Assembly (NCBI RefSeq): GCF_018494085.1
Contig: NZ_JABBFP010000004.1
Coordinates: 186,001-250,000, forward strand
Source: Rosenbergiella collisarenosi
GTDB lineage: Bacteria; Pseudomonadota; Gammaproteobacteria; Enterobacterales; Enterobacteriaceae
Length of the DNA: 64,000 nucleotides
Reading direction: 5' to 3'
The notes beneath the pieces were generated by a model. That model saw only the letters and a list, made by a program, of their open reading frames with translations. It was not told the DNA's origin and made no database searches. Both the position numbers and the translations under genes were made by a program. This document shows positions 8,606 to 18,293 of the stretch, in pieces (position 1 is the stretch's first letter; every line of letters starts with the position of its first letter).

Positions 8606-9877
8606 TTATCTCCGCGCTAGGACTGGCTGACCGAGACTCAGTGCTTGCGTCACGACCTTCACCGCTTGCGAAATCCCACCAGCCCGTTGTAGTGCGCATT
8701 GCAGGCGCTGTAAATTATGTTGTGTCTCCGACTGGCCACTCAGTTGCGTCAATTGAGTTGACCATGTTTTCGCGCCTGAGAGTCGTGAGAGGCGTTGCCC
8801 GATACCATGATGGACAACCCTCGCCGCTACGCCTGGCTGGTCGAAAGCCAAGGGGACCACTAATAGCGGTTTACGCTGCTGAATGCTGTCCAAGACGGTG
8901 TTCATGCCGCCATGAGTCAGGGTCATATCCACCGCCGCGATAGCTTGCGGCTGGTCGACGAAATCCACGATTTCCACTCCGCTCTGACGCCCCAATTTTT
9001 GGCCCTGTGCGCTCGATAAGCCGCCACAATGGGCGAGGAGGAGCTGGGCATCCGCTCGTTGACAAGCCGCCACGACCTTTTTAAAAAGTGTATAGCGATG
9101 CCCCTGTAGGGTCCCGAGTGAGGCATAGACCTTGAGCGTTCGAGGTTCCCGATGCGAGATGTCGACGGCGTCTTTCGTCGGAGAGCGTAATGGCCCGACA
9201 CTATGAAAGTGGCTCGGTAAATGGTGACGAGGGAAATCAAGTTCCGGGATTAATTGACTCAGCTGCGCGAGCGGCGAAAAGCAGTGATGAAGTTGAGTAA
9301 TCCCCGAAAGGCCAAAGCGCCGCGCCTGCTGGCTAATCATCGCATCATGCTTACGCATCATCCAATCGTAGACTCTTTCGCTTGTCTCATAACGTTTGCG
9401 AGCCTGCGCATCTTGTCGGTAGCTAAATGGCATGACCGGTAACGGAACCCCCGGCTCACGGTTTAATGGTAATGCACAGGCCACGGAGACATACGGAAGA
9501 TCGAGCTTTTTTGCGACCAGCGCCCCGCCCGGCTCCATTTGATCGACGATCAAGCCATCAATTTTTAGCTGCTGGCAGGCAGCAGGTAGCTCTTGGCAAA
9601 AGAGCGCGGTACTCTTTGCCATCTGTTCAATCAGCGAAAACATCGCCGGGCCAAAAGGGTTTGCGGCGAAATGAAGCGTTCTCTGTAGGCTCCCTGCAGG
9701 ATGGCTACTGCGCCCTAGCGCGTAGAAACCGATGCTTTTCGTCTGAATGAAATGCTTAACATCGATTTGCTGAAAAAAAGTGATTTGATGACCCGCGGCG
9801 ATCAGCGCCAATGAGAGCTGCTCCAGCGCGTTGATATGGCTATAAAAGGGGGGCGCGATAACCGCATAGTGGCTCAT
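8606..9877 (-). CDS. crtX: zeaxanthin glucosyltransferase CrtX
   Basis: Transfers glucose from UDP-glucose to the hydroxyls of zeaxanthin. The 423-aa GT1-family enzyme shows the C-terminal nucleotide-sugar motif DMTLTHGGMNTVLDSI (near residue 315) followed by PLLVVPLAFDQPGVAARV. The N-terminal half begins AVIAPPFYSHINALEQLSLAL, the acceptor-binding region opening of this family. It starts 9 bases after the crtE stop. No isopentenyl-diphosphate isomerase gene lies between crtE and crtX, as in P. ananatis and unlike P. agglomerans. Confidence 0.95.
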   Translation of the reverse strand: MSHYAVIAPPFYSHINALEQLSLALIAAGHQITFFQQIDVKHFIQTKSIGFYALGRSSHPAGSLQRTLHFAANPFGPAMFSLIEQMAKSTALFCQELPAACQQLKIDGLIVDQMEPGGALVAKKLDLPYVSVACALPLNREPGVPLPVMPFSYRQDAQARKRYETSERVYDWMMRKHDAMISQQARRFGLSGITQLHHCFSPLAQLSQLIPELDFPRHHLPSHFHSVGPLRSPTKDAVDISHREPRTLKVYASLGTLQGHRYTLFKKVVAACQRADAQLLLAHCGGLSSAQGQKLGRQSGVEIVDFVDQPQAIAAVDMTLTHGGMNTVLDSIQQRKPLLVVPLAFDQPGVAARVVHHGIGQRLSRLSGAKTWSTQLTQLSGQSETQHNLQRLQCALQRAGGISQAVKVVTQALSLGQPVLARR

Positions 9878-9886
9878 CCATATTCC

Positions 9887-10795
9887 TTAGCGGAGCGTTG
9901 CCAATTTTTGTTTGAACCACTGCTGGATAAACTGCTGCGTTTGTTGGTTATGCGGACAGGCCTGAGTAAAATAATGGTCTGCAACATCAAGATGATCGCG
10001 CAGCTGTTTCTCGGTTTTTTGCGTACCAAATACGTTGACCAGCGTCGACTTGTCACGGTCTTGGTGAGGATCTTTACCATTCTGTGTCGAACCATCGCTT
10101 AAGTCATCGAGTAACTGGAAGGCTTGCCCAAGGTTAAAGGAACAATGGCGTAGCTGTTCACGCACTAAGGCGCTCGCCCCGGCTGCAATAGCCGCCATTT
10201 GTAAGGCCGCGCAGAATAAGGTGCTAGTTTTATAATGATTGGTCAGGGTTATCGCTTCGTGGCTACGCGATTGATGTCCCTCGCTAATGTCTTGGTATTG
10301 CCCCTGAACTAGTCCTTGTAGCCCGATAGCCTGGGACAATTCGTTAACAGCGTTATTCTTCGCCTTTTCGTCAATCCCCTCGGCTTGGCTGATGATTTGA
10401 AACGCCTTACTCACCAGCGCGACAACCGCGAGTAACGCGACAGGCTCGCCAAATTGCCGATGGATCGTTGGCTGGTTACGCCGTGTCGCGGCATTATCCA
10501 TACAGGGCATATCGTCCAATATCAGCGAGGCCGCATGAATAATTTCTACTGCACAGGCAAAGTCGAGCGTGCCATTAGTGGTAGGCGTGTCGCCAAGATC
10601 ATGTGCCGCTAACAGCAGTAAGAGGGGACGGATACGTTTTCCCGGTGCCAACGCGCCTTCACGCATCGCGAGACTGACTCTTTCGCGTTCGGAAGCCAGA
10701 GGGAGCCAATGATCTAAACGCTGTTCAATCGCCGCGAGACTGAGCCCGATAGAGTCGGAGGCTGAATAACGACTTTCTTTCATCTCTAGCGCCAT
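9887..10795 (-). CDS. crtE: geranylgeranyl diphosphate synthase CrtE
   Basis: Makes the C20 precursor GGPP from IPP and prenyl diphosphates. It has the first aspartate-rich motif DDMPCMD (LILDDMPCMDNAATRRN) and the second as QLLDDLSDG, plus GKRIRPLLLLL of trans-prenyltransferases. The frame can be read from a GTG at 10813, but I prefer the ATG at 10795 (MALEMKESR) because a GAGGG site sits just ahead of it. It is the first gene of crtE-X-Y-I-B. The promoter should lie in the AT-rich 10796-10911 stretch. Confidence 0.95.
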   Translation of the reverse strand: MALEMKESRYSASDSIGLSLAAIEQRLDHWLPLASERERVSLAMREGALAPGKRIRPLLLLLAAHDLGDTPTTNGTLDFACAVEIIHAASLILDDMPCMDNAATRRNQPTIHRQFGEPVALLAVVALVSKAFQIISQAEGIDEKAKNNAVNELSQAIGLQGLVQGQYQDISEGHQSRSHEAITLTNHYKTSTLFCAALQMAAIAAGASALVREQLRHCSFNLGQAFQLLDDLSDGSTQNGKDPHQDRDKSTLVNVFGTQKTEKQLRDHLDVADHYFTQACPHNQQTQQFIQQWFKQKLATLR

Positions 10796-10911
10796 GAGGA
10801 CCCTCGCTTCCACACTGATATTGGAAAAATTAGTTTTTTTCTCATTTAGATTAAGCGTAGCTGAGCCACACCAAAATGTGAGATAAAAAGTGAATTTAAT
10901 TAACTATTTAG

Positions 10912-11469
10912 TTAATTTTGAAGCAGCGTAATCAGCTGCTGGACCTGTAAGGGTGAAAAGGGTGATTGATGAAAAAACTGCACGTTACCTTGTGCGTCGG
11001 TGACGACTATCGCGGCACGATGGGCCAATAGCTGCCAGCGATGCGCGGCGATACCGCTATTATCGATAACGAAACTATTCTGTGGTTGGTCTTTCTTACT
11101 GCCGATAATACTTTGCTCGACAAAAGGACCGCTTCCCCAAAGACTATCATCAATGTTTACGATTGTCGTGGTATGCACCTGTTCAGCGGTTAATCCCGCC
11201 CGCTGTATGTGCTGAATAACATCGCTCAGCTGCTGCTTAGCGGATAAACGCCCGGCAACATGGATGAGTAGCTGTTTACTTTTCCCTACTAATGCGGTGC
11301 TTTGCCAAGGCTGTGTAGAGGTCTGGGTGCCGTGGAGTTCGATCTCCCCACCGTTATCGATTTTCACCCAGGGCAGAGGAGCACCTAACCGTATTGGCTC
11401 GGCATTAACGCCGAGCGTGAAGCAGAATAGAGCAGCCATTATCAAAGTTTTATAACCTGTTCGCGCCAT
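10912..11469 (-). CDS. ytfJ: YtfJ-family periplasmic protein
   Basis: A 185-aa protein with an N-terminal signal peptide (MARTGYKTLIMAALFCFTLGVNA) and a thioredoxin-like fold seen in QNSFVIDNSGIAAHRWQL and AAIVVTDAQGNVQFFHQ. These match the YtfJ/HI0045 family of periplasmic proteins of unknown biochemical role. No CXXC motif is present, so a disulfide oxidoreductase role is not supported. It appears monocistronic between crtE and the MFS gene. Confidence 0.85.
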   Translation of the reverse strand: MARTGYKTLIMAALFCFTLGVNAEPIRLGAPLPWVKIDNGGEIELHGTQTSTQPWQSTALVGKSKQLLIHVAGRLSAKQQLSDVIQHIQRAGLTAEQVHTTTIVNIDDSLWGSGPFVEQSIIGSKKDQPQNSFVIDNSGIAAHRWQLLAHRAAIVVTDAQGNVQFFHQSPFSPLQVQQLITLLQN

Positions 11470-11521
11470 GCAGGAAGCTCTCTTTATTCTTTCTAATTAA
11501 GCCTAGACGGCGCGTATCGTA

Positions 11522-12844
11522 TCACTGCGTTGATACAACTGTTGTGCCGGAGATTGTCTCATCGTCATGCAACCGCTTTTCAGGTTGGATAACGGCCATG
11601 GCACACATACTGACAATGGCAAACGCCCCCGTCACTAAAAACATCGTGTTATAGCCATAATATTGCGCGAGCCAGCCACAGAGTACAGGAGAAAGGATCG
11701 CCGAGCTATTGGCGATGGCCAGTGTTATCCCACTAAACGTTCCCACTGAGGACTTGGGTGTCACATCGATGACTACCGACCAGTAGATATTATTCACCAA
11801 GGCATTAAACGCATTACCGAGTGTCATTAATGCAATCACCGCCGCCGCGCTGTCAACAAATGGGATGGCAATGAAGCAAACGGCTGCACAGGCGAGACTC
11901 GTGGCGGCAAATGCGTTACGTGCAATACGTAAACGATGAAAGCGTGTTAATAAAAAATCCGTTATCCGCCCACCACACAGTACCGTGATCGCCGCACCAC
12001 TCCACGGGATCATCGCCACATACCATAAGGCGTGGAGATCGTAATGGAAGGTATCTTGTAAATACTTCGGCATCCACGTGACGAGGGTGAAGGTGATATA
12101 CAGAAAACTAAAATAGCCTAGGGCATTACAGACGAGAGTTCGCGAGGTGAAGAAGCGCCACCAAGGTAGTTTTGTTCTACTTTCGCATTGGCTCTGCTGA
12201 TGATCTGCGATATAGCGCCGCTCCGCTACGTTGACCTCGGGATGCTGCTGTGGGGTATCACGAAAGAAGCGCGCGAAGAGGATCATAACGAGTAACGAGC
12301 AGCCGCCCAATACGATAAACATGCTCTGCCACCGTCCGGTCAATAAGAGTAACCCCACGGCGATGGGGGCCGTTAACATTGCACCAATTTGTGTACTGAG
12401 CAGGCCCACCGAGAGGGCAGTTCCTCGCTCATGATCCGGCGCCCAATAAGCGACTGTTTTATTCATCAGCGCGTAAGCCGGGCCCTCACTGAACCCAAAT
12501 AAAATACGTAACACGGCAAAACCTAGGAGTGCCGAACCGCCGAATACCGTTATACCCAGCTCTCCCGCCCACGCCGTTAATGCTTCCAGGCAAGACCAAC
12601 TGATCCCCGCAATGAGCCAGACTCTGCGCGTTCCGTAGCGGTCGGCAAGAAATCCCCCACATAATGACCCCAAAAGATAGCCAATACCGAAGTAGCTCAG
12701 TAGCGCGCCGAGCTCTACGCGGGTGAGCGAATAGTGTTGCGCGATAGCAGTTGCCGCGAACGAAAGTGCTCCACGGTCGATATAATTGACCAAGGCCACG
12801 AGGAGCATAAGCCCAAAAATACGGTAGCGTACGGTAGTCATCAT
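11522..12844 (-). CDS. MFS transporter, anion:cation symporter type
   Basis: A 440-aa inner-membrane protein with about 12 hydrophobic segments. The opening RYRIFGLMLLVALVNYIDRGALSFAA and the loop GGFLADRYGTRRVW between TM2 and TM3 are typical of the ACS family (hexuronate, galactonate, glucarate carriers). PAYALMNKTVAYWAPDHERGTALS is the conserved TM4-5 region. The substrate is likely an organic acid or sugar acid but no catabolic gene sits beside it. Confidence 0.85.
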   Translation of the reverse strand: MMTTVRYRIFGLMLLVALVNYIDRGALSFAATAIAQHYSLTRVELGALLSYFGIGYLLGSLCGGFLADRYGTRRVWLIAGISWSCLEALTAWAGELGITVFGGSALLGFAVLRILFGFSEGPAYALMNKTVAYWAPDHERGTALSVGLLSTQIGAMLTAPIAVGLLLLTGRWQSMFIVLGGCSLLVMILFARFFRDTPQQHPEVNVAERRYIADHQQSQCESRTKLPWWRFFTSRTLVCNALGYFSFLYITFTLVTWMPKYLQDTFHYDLHALWYVAMIPWSGAAITVLCGGRITDFLLTRFHRLRIARNAFAATSLACAAVCFIAIPFVDSAAAVIALMTLGNAFNALVNNIYWSVVIDVTPKSSVGTFSGITLAIANSSAILSPVLCGWLAQYYGYNTMFLVTGAFAIVSMCAMAVIQPEKRLHDDETISGTTVVSTQ

Positions 12845-13132
12845 GGTGAACCCCTAGCGTGATAAAGATAGGGATCAAGCAAGGGCTGTGCCAACCGGCT
12901 TGGTATTTGCTATTCGCACACCCTAAAACGAATCGCTCAGGCGGTATTGATGTGAGGCATATCCCAAATACGGCATGCATGTTTTGTCGGCGGGGGCTCG
13001 ACTGATTATTAATAAGGGTTAACTCGGCCTCGTTCGCGAGTCTAAGCATGCCGTAAATCAAAAAAGAGTCACCGAAATTCCCGTATAGTTTTTCGACGAT
13101 GATCTCACACTCGTCTTTTTCAGGGAATTGAC

Positions 13133-14647
13133 ATGATAACGGATTTATTCTCTTTTTTACTCGCCATAACGCCCCTTGCCCTTTTAATTATTTTTATATT
13201 ACTGCTCAGGATCGCTGTGCATTACGCTGTATTAATCACCCTTGTGGTAACGTGGCTGATCGCCAGTTGGCAATTTCATCTCCCACTGCAAGTGCTGACT
13301 GCGGCGTCACTCTACGGCGCGGCCAAAGGTTTATGGCCGATCGTCATCGTGATCTTTGCCGCGATTTATGGCTATAACCTAATGCTCAGTAATGGCAGCA
13401 TGGCGGTGATCAAGCAGGCCTTGGCATCAGTCAGTGACGACAAGCGTGTTCAAGTCTTAATTATCGCTTGGGGGTTCGGCGGGTTCTTGGAGGCGGTGGC
13501 TGGCTATGGTACTGCTGTTGCGATTCCGGTGGGGATATTGATCGCGTTAGGGATCGCGCCGCTCAAGGCGGCAGTCGTCTCGCTGATCGCCAACTCCGTA
13601 CCAACCGCCTTTGGTGCCGTCGGTATCCCGGTAATTATGTTAGCCGAACAAACCGGCCTCGCCGTGCAAACACTCAGTACCCACATCATTCTACAGTTAG
13701 CGGCCTTTAACATCCTGCTCCCTTTTGTGTTAGTCGCGATTATCGGCGGCGGGATCCGCGCTATCCGCGGTGTTTTTCTTATTACCTTGTTATGCGGCGT
13801 GGCCTCACTGCTTCCACAATACCTGGTCGCTCGCTATCTTGGTGCCGAGTTGCCCGCCTTCGCGGGGAGCTTAGGCGGCCTGGTGACCACTATCGTCGTC
13901 GCACGGTTACAAAAAAGGGCGACCTCGACCGAGGGGGTAGCGCTTCTAACGCTATTTAAGGCGACACTGATTTACCTGTTCACCTTCGTCTTTATCGTAC
14001 TCTGTTCGCCGCTCTTTCCCGCAATTAAACAAAGCCTAGGCAGCGTATATAGCCTGATCGATTTTTCCACCGCTATGGGCGGGAAATTACAGCTAAAAAT
14101 TGAATGGTTAATCACCCCGGGCGTGCTAATCCTTGCCGCTTCGTTGTTAGGAGCATGGATCCAAGGGAGTCGCCCGAAAGTCTTCGTACAGCAGTTTTTC
14201 GCCACCTTAGGACAGTTGAAAAAATCGATTGTCGCGATCCTCGCGATCGTCGCGATGGCAACCGTGATGGATAAAAGCGGGATGATTACGGTGATCGCGA
14301 CGACGCTGGTTGCCACTACCGGTATTGGCTATGTCTTTATCTCGCCAGTGATCGGTGCCCTAGGGACCTTTGTTACGGGGAGCGATACGAATGCTAACGT
14401 CCTGTTTGGTAAATTACAGGCTACCGCCGCCCAACAACTCGGCATCGATCCGCATGCGCTAGCCGCCGCGAATACCGCAGGGGCAACGGGAGGGAAGATG
14501 ATTTCCCCGCAAAGTATTGCGATTGCCGTTTCAGCCAGTAAACTCGACCAGCTGAGCGGTGAGATCATGTCCACGACGCTTAAATATTGCCTACTGTATA
14601 TCGCGCTACTCGGTTTAGGTATTGGCGTGTATTACACGGTGTTGTGA
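13133..14647 (+). CDS. lldP: L-lactate permease (LldP family)
   Basis: Proton-linked uptake of lactate (and in E. coli glycolate). The 504-aa protein has at least 12 hydrophobic segments and the family regions WGFGGFLEAVAGYGTAVAIPVGIL (residues about 112-135) and GTFVTGSDTNANVLFGKLQ (about 411-429). It is somewhat shorter than E. coli LldP (551). It faces lldD, which lies 0.7 kb away on the other strand with an acetyltransferase gene between. No lldR-type GntR regulator is visible. GlcA is the alternative name. Confidence 0.88.
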   Translation: MITDLFSFLLAITPLALLIIFILLLRIAVHYAVLITLVVTWLIASWQFHLPLQVLTAASLYGAAKGLWPIVIVIFAAIYGYNLMLSNGSMAVIKQALASVSDDKRVQVLIIAWGFGGFLEAVAGYGTAVAIPVGILIALGIAPLKAAVVSLIANSVPTAFGAVGIPVIMLAEQTGLAVQTLSTHIILQLAAFNILLPFVLVAIIGGGIRAIRGVFLITLLCGVASLLPQYLVARYLGAELPAFAGSLGGLVTTIVVARLQKRATSTEGVALLTLFKATLIYLFTFVFIVLCSPLFPAIKQSLGSVYSLIDFSTAMGGKLQLKIEWLITPGVLILAASLLGAWIQGSRPKVFVQQFFATLGQLKKSIVAILAIVAMATVMDKSGMITVIATTLVATTGIGYVFISPVIGALGTFVTGSDTNANVLFGKLQATAAQQLGIDPHALAAANTAGATGGKMISPQSIAIAVSASKLDQLSGEIMSTTLKYCLLYIALLGLGIGVYYTVL

Positions 14648-14735
14648 TAACCTAGAAAGTAAGCAACAGGAGAGCAGTAAACGCCCGTGGGTAAGCGTTT
14701 ATTGCCCTGTTCTCCAGCCAATCTACGCACTATTA

Positions 14736-15275
14736 CTACTCAGTAGCGGTAAACTCTTTAGCCAGTAATCCAAAGATCCAGTCATCGTGCCAACGCTGAT
14801 GTAAGAAGTAGCTTTCGCGCAACGTTCCCTCTTGTCGAAATCCCACCCTACATAGCGTCTTGCGCGAAACTTCATTACCTGCCGTCACCGCGGCCGTCAG
14901 TTTACGATAGCCTAGAAGGGTGAACGCATGGTTTACCAGAGCATTAAGCGATTCACTCCCCAGCCCTCTGCCTTGAGCATCACCGGCAAGAAGAAAGCCC
15001 ACTTCTGCTAAGTTTTCTCCGCGATTGATAAGCCCCGTTAAACCCACTGGCGTCCCATCACTCTTAAGACACATGACCTTGCATAACCAATGCCGGCTCG
15101 TTTTATGCCACTCTGCGAGTCGCGGTTGAAAGTAATGATGGTCGATATACTCGGGGGGATGGGGATCATGGATGAACTGCATCACCCCTGCATCTTGATG
15201 AAGTGCCAAAAAAAACGGCCAATCCTCCTGCGTGAGTGGTCGGTACACCATGCGCTCTGATTCCCATTGTGACAT
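14736..15275 (-). CDS. GNAT acetyltransferase, RimJ/RimL type
   Basis: A 179-aa N-acetyltransferase. It opens SERMVYRPLTQEDWPFFLALHQD, and the acetyl-CoA site is GFLLAGDAQGRGLGSESLNALVNHAF (residues about 91-116), followed by NEVSRKTLCRVGFRQEGTLRES, the standard motif B of RimJ-like enzymes. The acceptor could be a small molecule or a protein N-terminus. It stands alone between lldP and lldD, which point toward it. Confidence 0.85.
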   Translation of the reverse strand: MSQWESERMVYRPLTQEDWPFFLALHQDAGVMQFIHDPHPPEYIDHHYFQPRLAEWHKTSRHWLCKVMCLKSDGTPVGLTGLINRGENLAEVGFLLAGDAQGRGLGSESLNALVNHAFTLLGYRKLTAAVTAGNEVSRKTLCRVGFRQEGTLRESYFLHQRWHDDWIFGLLAKEFTATE

Positions 15276-15316
15276 TTACAGCTCCTCGTAGTCGTTAATA
15301 TCTCATTTCGCGGCGG

Positions 15317-16471
15317 CTAATAGAGGCTGCTTCTTTGGCTATCTACCAGTGATTGAGAGGAGATTTCACTAATCGATTTCGCCCCAGTCAGCGTCATTGC
15401 CACGCGCATCTCTTTTTCGATCAGCGAGAGAACATTCGCCACCCCACTCTGCCCCGCTACCGCCAAGGCGTAGAGATAAGCGCGCCCCAATAGCGTTGCG
15501 TCCGCACCTAACGCCAACATCCGCACCACATCTAATCCATTACGCACGCCGCCATCGGCAAAGATCGTCACGTCCCCCTTTACCGCCTCGGCGATCGCAG
15601 GAAGCGCGCGGGCACTCGAGAGTACTCCATCAAGTTGGCGGCCGCCATGATTGGAAACGACAATACCATCGGCGCCGAACCTCACCGCATCCTTCGCATC
15701 TTCGGCATCGAGAATACCTTTGATCACCATCGGCCCTTGCCAAAAATCTCGGATCCACTCTAAGTCCGACCAGGAGATCGACGGGTCGAAGTTTTTCGCT
15801 AGCCAGCCGATATAATCCGCAAGCCCAGTCGGTTTACCTCGATAAGCGGAGATATTCCCAAGATCGTGAGGTCGACCATTGATCCCCACCTCCCACGCCC
15901 AACGCGGGTGCGTCAGCGCTTGGCAATAACGACGCAAGTTGCCGTATTGTCCGCTCATCCCAGAGTGGGCGTCGCGATAGCGCGCGCCGGGCGTCGGCAT
16001 ATCCACGGTAAAAATAAGCGTGGTACATCCCGCCGCTTTAGCGCGTTCCAGCGCATTACGCATAAACCCACGATCCTTTAATACATAAAGCTGAAACCAC
16101 ATTGGTCGTTGAATGGCGCGGCTAACCTCTTCAATCGGACAGACAGAAACGGTCGAGAGCGTAAACGGAATGCCATGCTGTTGCGCGGCTTTAGCAGCCT
16201 GCACTTCCCCACGCCGAGCATACATCCCGCATAACCCTACCGGTGCCAGTGCAACGGGCATCGCGACCTGCTCGCCGAGTAGGGTCGTACTCAGATCTAA
16301 CGACGACATATTACGCAACACGCGTTGACGCAACGCAATCGCCGCTAGGTCTTCAACATTTCGTTTCAGCGTATGTTCGTTATAGGCGCCGCCATCGAGG
16401 TAATGAAATAAAAAAGGGGGCAGAATTCGTTCGGCCGCTGCCCGATAATCGCTTGCTGAGGAGATAATCAT
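15317..16471 (-). CDS. lldD: FMN-dependent L-lactate dehydrogenase LldD
   Basis: Oxidises L-lactate to pyruvate at the membrane, passing electrons to quinone. The protein closely tracks E. coli LldD: it begins [20 protein letters not shown] and has the active-site signature [11 protein letters not shown] (catalytic His) near residue 274. The longest frame begins at 16534, but 16471 matches the E. coli start and has AAGGA upstream. At 384 aa it lacks the last dozen residues of the E. coli protein. lldP is its likely partner. Confidence 0.95.
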   Translation of the reverse strand: MIISSASDYRAAAERILPPFLFHYLDGGAYNEHTLKRNVEDLAAIALRQRVLRNMSSLDLSTTLLGEQVAMPVALAPVGLCGMYARRGEVQAAKAAQQHGIPFTLSTVSVCPIEEVSRAIQRPMWFQLYVLKDRGFMRNALERAKAAGCTTLIFTVDMPTPGARYRDAHSGMSGQYGNLRRYCQALTHPRWAWEVGINGRPHDLGNISAYRGKPTGLADYIGWLAKNFDPSISWSDLEWIRDFWQGPMVIKGILDAEDAKDAVRFGADGIVVSNHGGRQLDGVLSSARALPAIAEAVKGDVTIFADGGVRNGLDVVRMLALGADATLLGRAYLYALAVAGQSGVANVLSLIEKEMRVAMTLTGAKSISEISSQSLVDSQRSSLY

Positions 16472-16578
16472 GCACAGGAGTCCTTGATCAATGGCGCCAT
16501 ACCAGCCCGAGACTGAGCCGCAGAGTGTTAGCACTCAGCCGAGTGAACGATCAGTGTAAAGTGTCGCGGCGCGTTACG

Positions 16579-16617
16579 CCGTTAGCTCGCCCACATTTCT
16601 GCTGGGCAAGCTAACGG
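16579..16617 (-). terminator. hairpin downstream of the ABC/monooxygenase operon
   Basis: Inverted repeat CCGTTAGCT..GCCCA / TGGGC..AGCTAACGG, 14 paired bases with one unpaired base in each arm and a 9-base loop. It lies 16 bases after the stop of the ATPase gene at 16633, so it likely ends that leftward operon. A clear T run is missing. Confidence 0.6.
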
Positions 16618-16632
16618 TGGGGGATTAAATCG

Positions 16633-17394
16633 TTACAGGACGCTGGCTAAAAATTCCCGTAAGCGTGGATGCTGCGGGTGATCGAGGAGCTGGTGACTAC
16701 CTCCCGTTTCGACTATTTTACCCTGATCCATGAAGACAATATTATCCGCAACCTCACGCGCGAACCCTATTTCATGCGTCACGACAACCATGGTCATTCC
16801 CGATTGGGCGAGGTTTTTCATTACCTGTAAAACTTCGCCGACTAATTCAGGATCCAAGGCTGATGTCGGTTCGTCGAACAACATGACCTCCGGGCGCATC
16901 GCTAAAGCCCGCGCGATAGCGACACGCTGTTGTTGCCCGCCCGATAACTCTCGTGGCCATGCATCGATGCGATGTTCGAGGCCCACTTGTTCCAAGAGTT
17001 CCAGCGCACGAGCCTTCACTACCGTCGCACTTTCGTTGAGGATACGCTGCGGTGCGTCCATGACATTTTGTAGAACGGTACGGTGGGGAAAGAGATTAAA
17101 TTGCTGGAAGACCATGCCGATCTTCTGGCGCTGCCGGGCAATCATCGGCTCTGGTAACTCCACCAGATGCTGCCCCTTTTGTCGATAACCGATGAGCGCT
17201 TCGCCGACATGGACGGTACCCGCATCCAATTTTTCGAGGTGATTGATACAACGTAGCAATGTAGACTTGCCTGATCCCGAAGGGCCGAGGATGACGGTTA
17301 CCGATCCAGCGGCGATATCGAGATCGACGTCGTGCAGGATGGTTTTCCCAGAAAATTGCTTACGAATGGCCCGTAATCTTATCGACTCGCTCAT
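16633..17394 (-). CDS. amino-acid ABC transporter ATPase (YxeO/TcyN-like)
   Basis: A 253-aa ATPase with Walker [10 protein letters not shown] (near residue 37), signature [16 protein letters not shown], Walker [15 protein letters not shown] and switch His VVVTHE. Final gene of a five-gene leftward operon: MmgE/PrpD, flavin monooxygenase, binding protein, permease, ATPase. Its start overlaps the permease stop by 4 bases. The gene set matches Bacillus yxeKMNOQ, so S-(2-succino)cysteine or a related modified cysteine is the inferred cargo. Confidence 0.92.
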   Translation of the reverse strand: MSESIRLRAIRKQFSGKTILHDVDLDIAAGSVTVILGPSGSGKSTLLRCINHLEKLDAGTVHVGEALIGYRQKGQHLVELPEPMIARQRQKIGMVFQQFNLFPHRTVLQNVMDAPQRILNESATVVKARALELLEQVGLEHRIDAWPRELSGGQQQRVAIARALAMRPEVMLFDEPTSALDPELVGEVLQVMKNLAQSGMTMVVVTHEIGFAREVADNIVFMDQGKIVETGGSHQLLDHPQHPRLREFLASVL

Positions 17395-18293
17395 GATGCT
17401 AACTCTTCATTTTTTTGCTTAGCGCGGAACCACTTCGGCTTATCGGCCACGTTACCTCGGCTGAAAAAGCGTTCAATATAGTGTTGTCCGACGGATAACA
17501 CCGATGTCATTAGCAGATACCAAGCGGTCGCAACGAGGAGTAATGGAACGACCTCATAGGTACGCTGATAAATAATCTGCGCAGAATAGAGCACGTCCTG
17601 CAGCGCGATCACTGAGACGACAGCGGTGGTCTTAAGCTGCCCGATAACTTCGTTACCCGCAGGCGGCAGGATCGTGCGCATCGCTTGTGGAAGTACCGTT
17701 TGGCGGAAGATCTGTGCCGGGCGATAACCCAGCGCTTTAGCGGCCTCTAGCTGTCCAACGCTAACGCTCTGGATCCCTGCACGGATAATCTCTGCCGCAT
17801 AGGCCGATTGATGCATTACCAACGCGATCACCGCCGCACTAAAGGGGCTGATCAGTTGATTGGTCTTCGCGGCCCAGATCTCTCCGTAAAAGGGTAACGT
17901 GAGGGAGAGTTTGGGATAGAGCGTCGCGATGTTGTACCACAGGAAGAGTTGCACCAGCATCGGGACCGCGCGAAAGAACCAGATATACGCCCAGCTCACC
18001 CATGACAGCACAGGGTTTGCCGAGAGGCGCATAAAGGCGAGCAGCGTCCCCCCAGCAAACCCGAAGAGTACCGAGATACAGGTGAGTTTGATGGTCATCA
18101 TCACGCCGCTAAGAATCGATGCCTCGGTGAGGTTTTGTAAGACAACGCCCCACTCGAAATTAGGATTGCTGGCAATCGAGGAACCGAAAAATACCAAGAC
18201 TAGCAATACTACTGCGGCACTAAACCAGCGGCCATAATGGCGATGCTCGATAATTTTCAGCGTTGCACTCTCTGTAGAGGGTCGAACACTCAT
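17391..18293 (-). CDS. amino-acid ABC transporter permease (YxeN-like)
   Basis: A 300-aa inner-membrane permease of the HisMQ family. The EAA-type loop is [24 protein letters not shown], preceded by [16 protein letters not shown] use the ATG at 18293 (MSVRPSTES), which overlaps the binding-protein stop as ATGA; the longest frame at 18350 would run deep into that gene. The N-terminal extension of about 50 residues before the first permease core helix, including one extra hydrophobic segment, is longer than in YecS-type proteins. Confidence 0.92.
   Translation of the reverse strand: MSVRPSTESATLKIIEHRHYGRWFSAAVVLLVLVFFGSSIASNPNFEWGVVLQNLTEASILSGVMMTIKLTCISVLFGFAGGTLLAFMRLSANPVLSWVSWAYIWFFRAVPMLVQLFLWYNIATLYPKLSLTLPFYGEIWAAKTNQLISPFSAAVIALVMHQSAYAAEIIRAGIQSVSVGQLEAAKALGYRPAQIFRQTVLPQAMRTILPPAGNEVIGQLKTTAVVSVIALQDVLYSAQIIYQRTYEVVPLLLVATAWYLLMTSVLSVGQHYIERFFSRGNVADKPKWFRAKQKNEELAS

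Noticed and set aside
14669-14717. Imperfect long inverted repeat between lldP and the GNAT gene
   Set aside because: Several mismatches and no T tract; probably a terminator-like fold between convergent genes but too weak to list as a feature.
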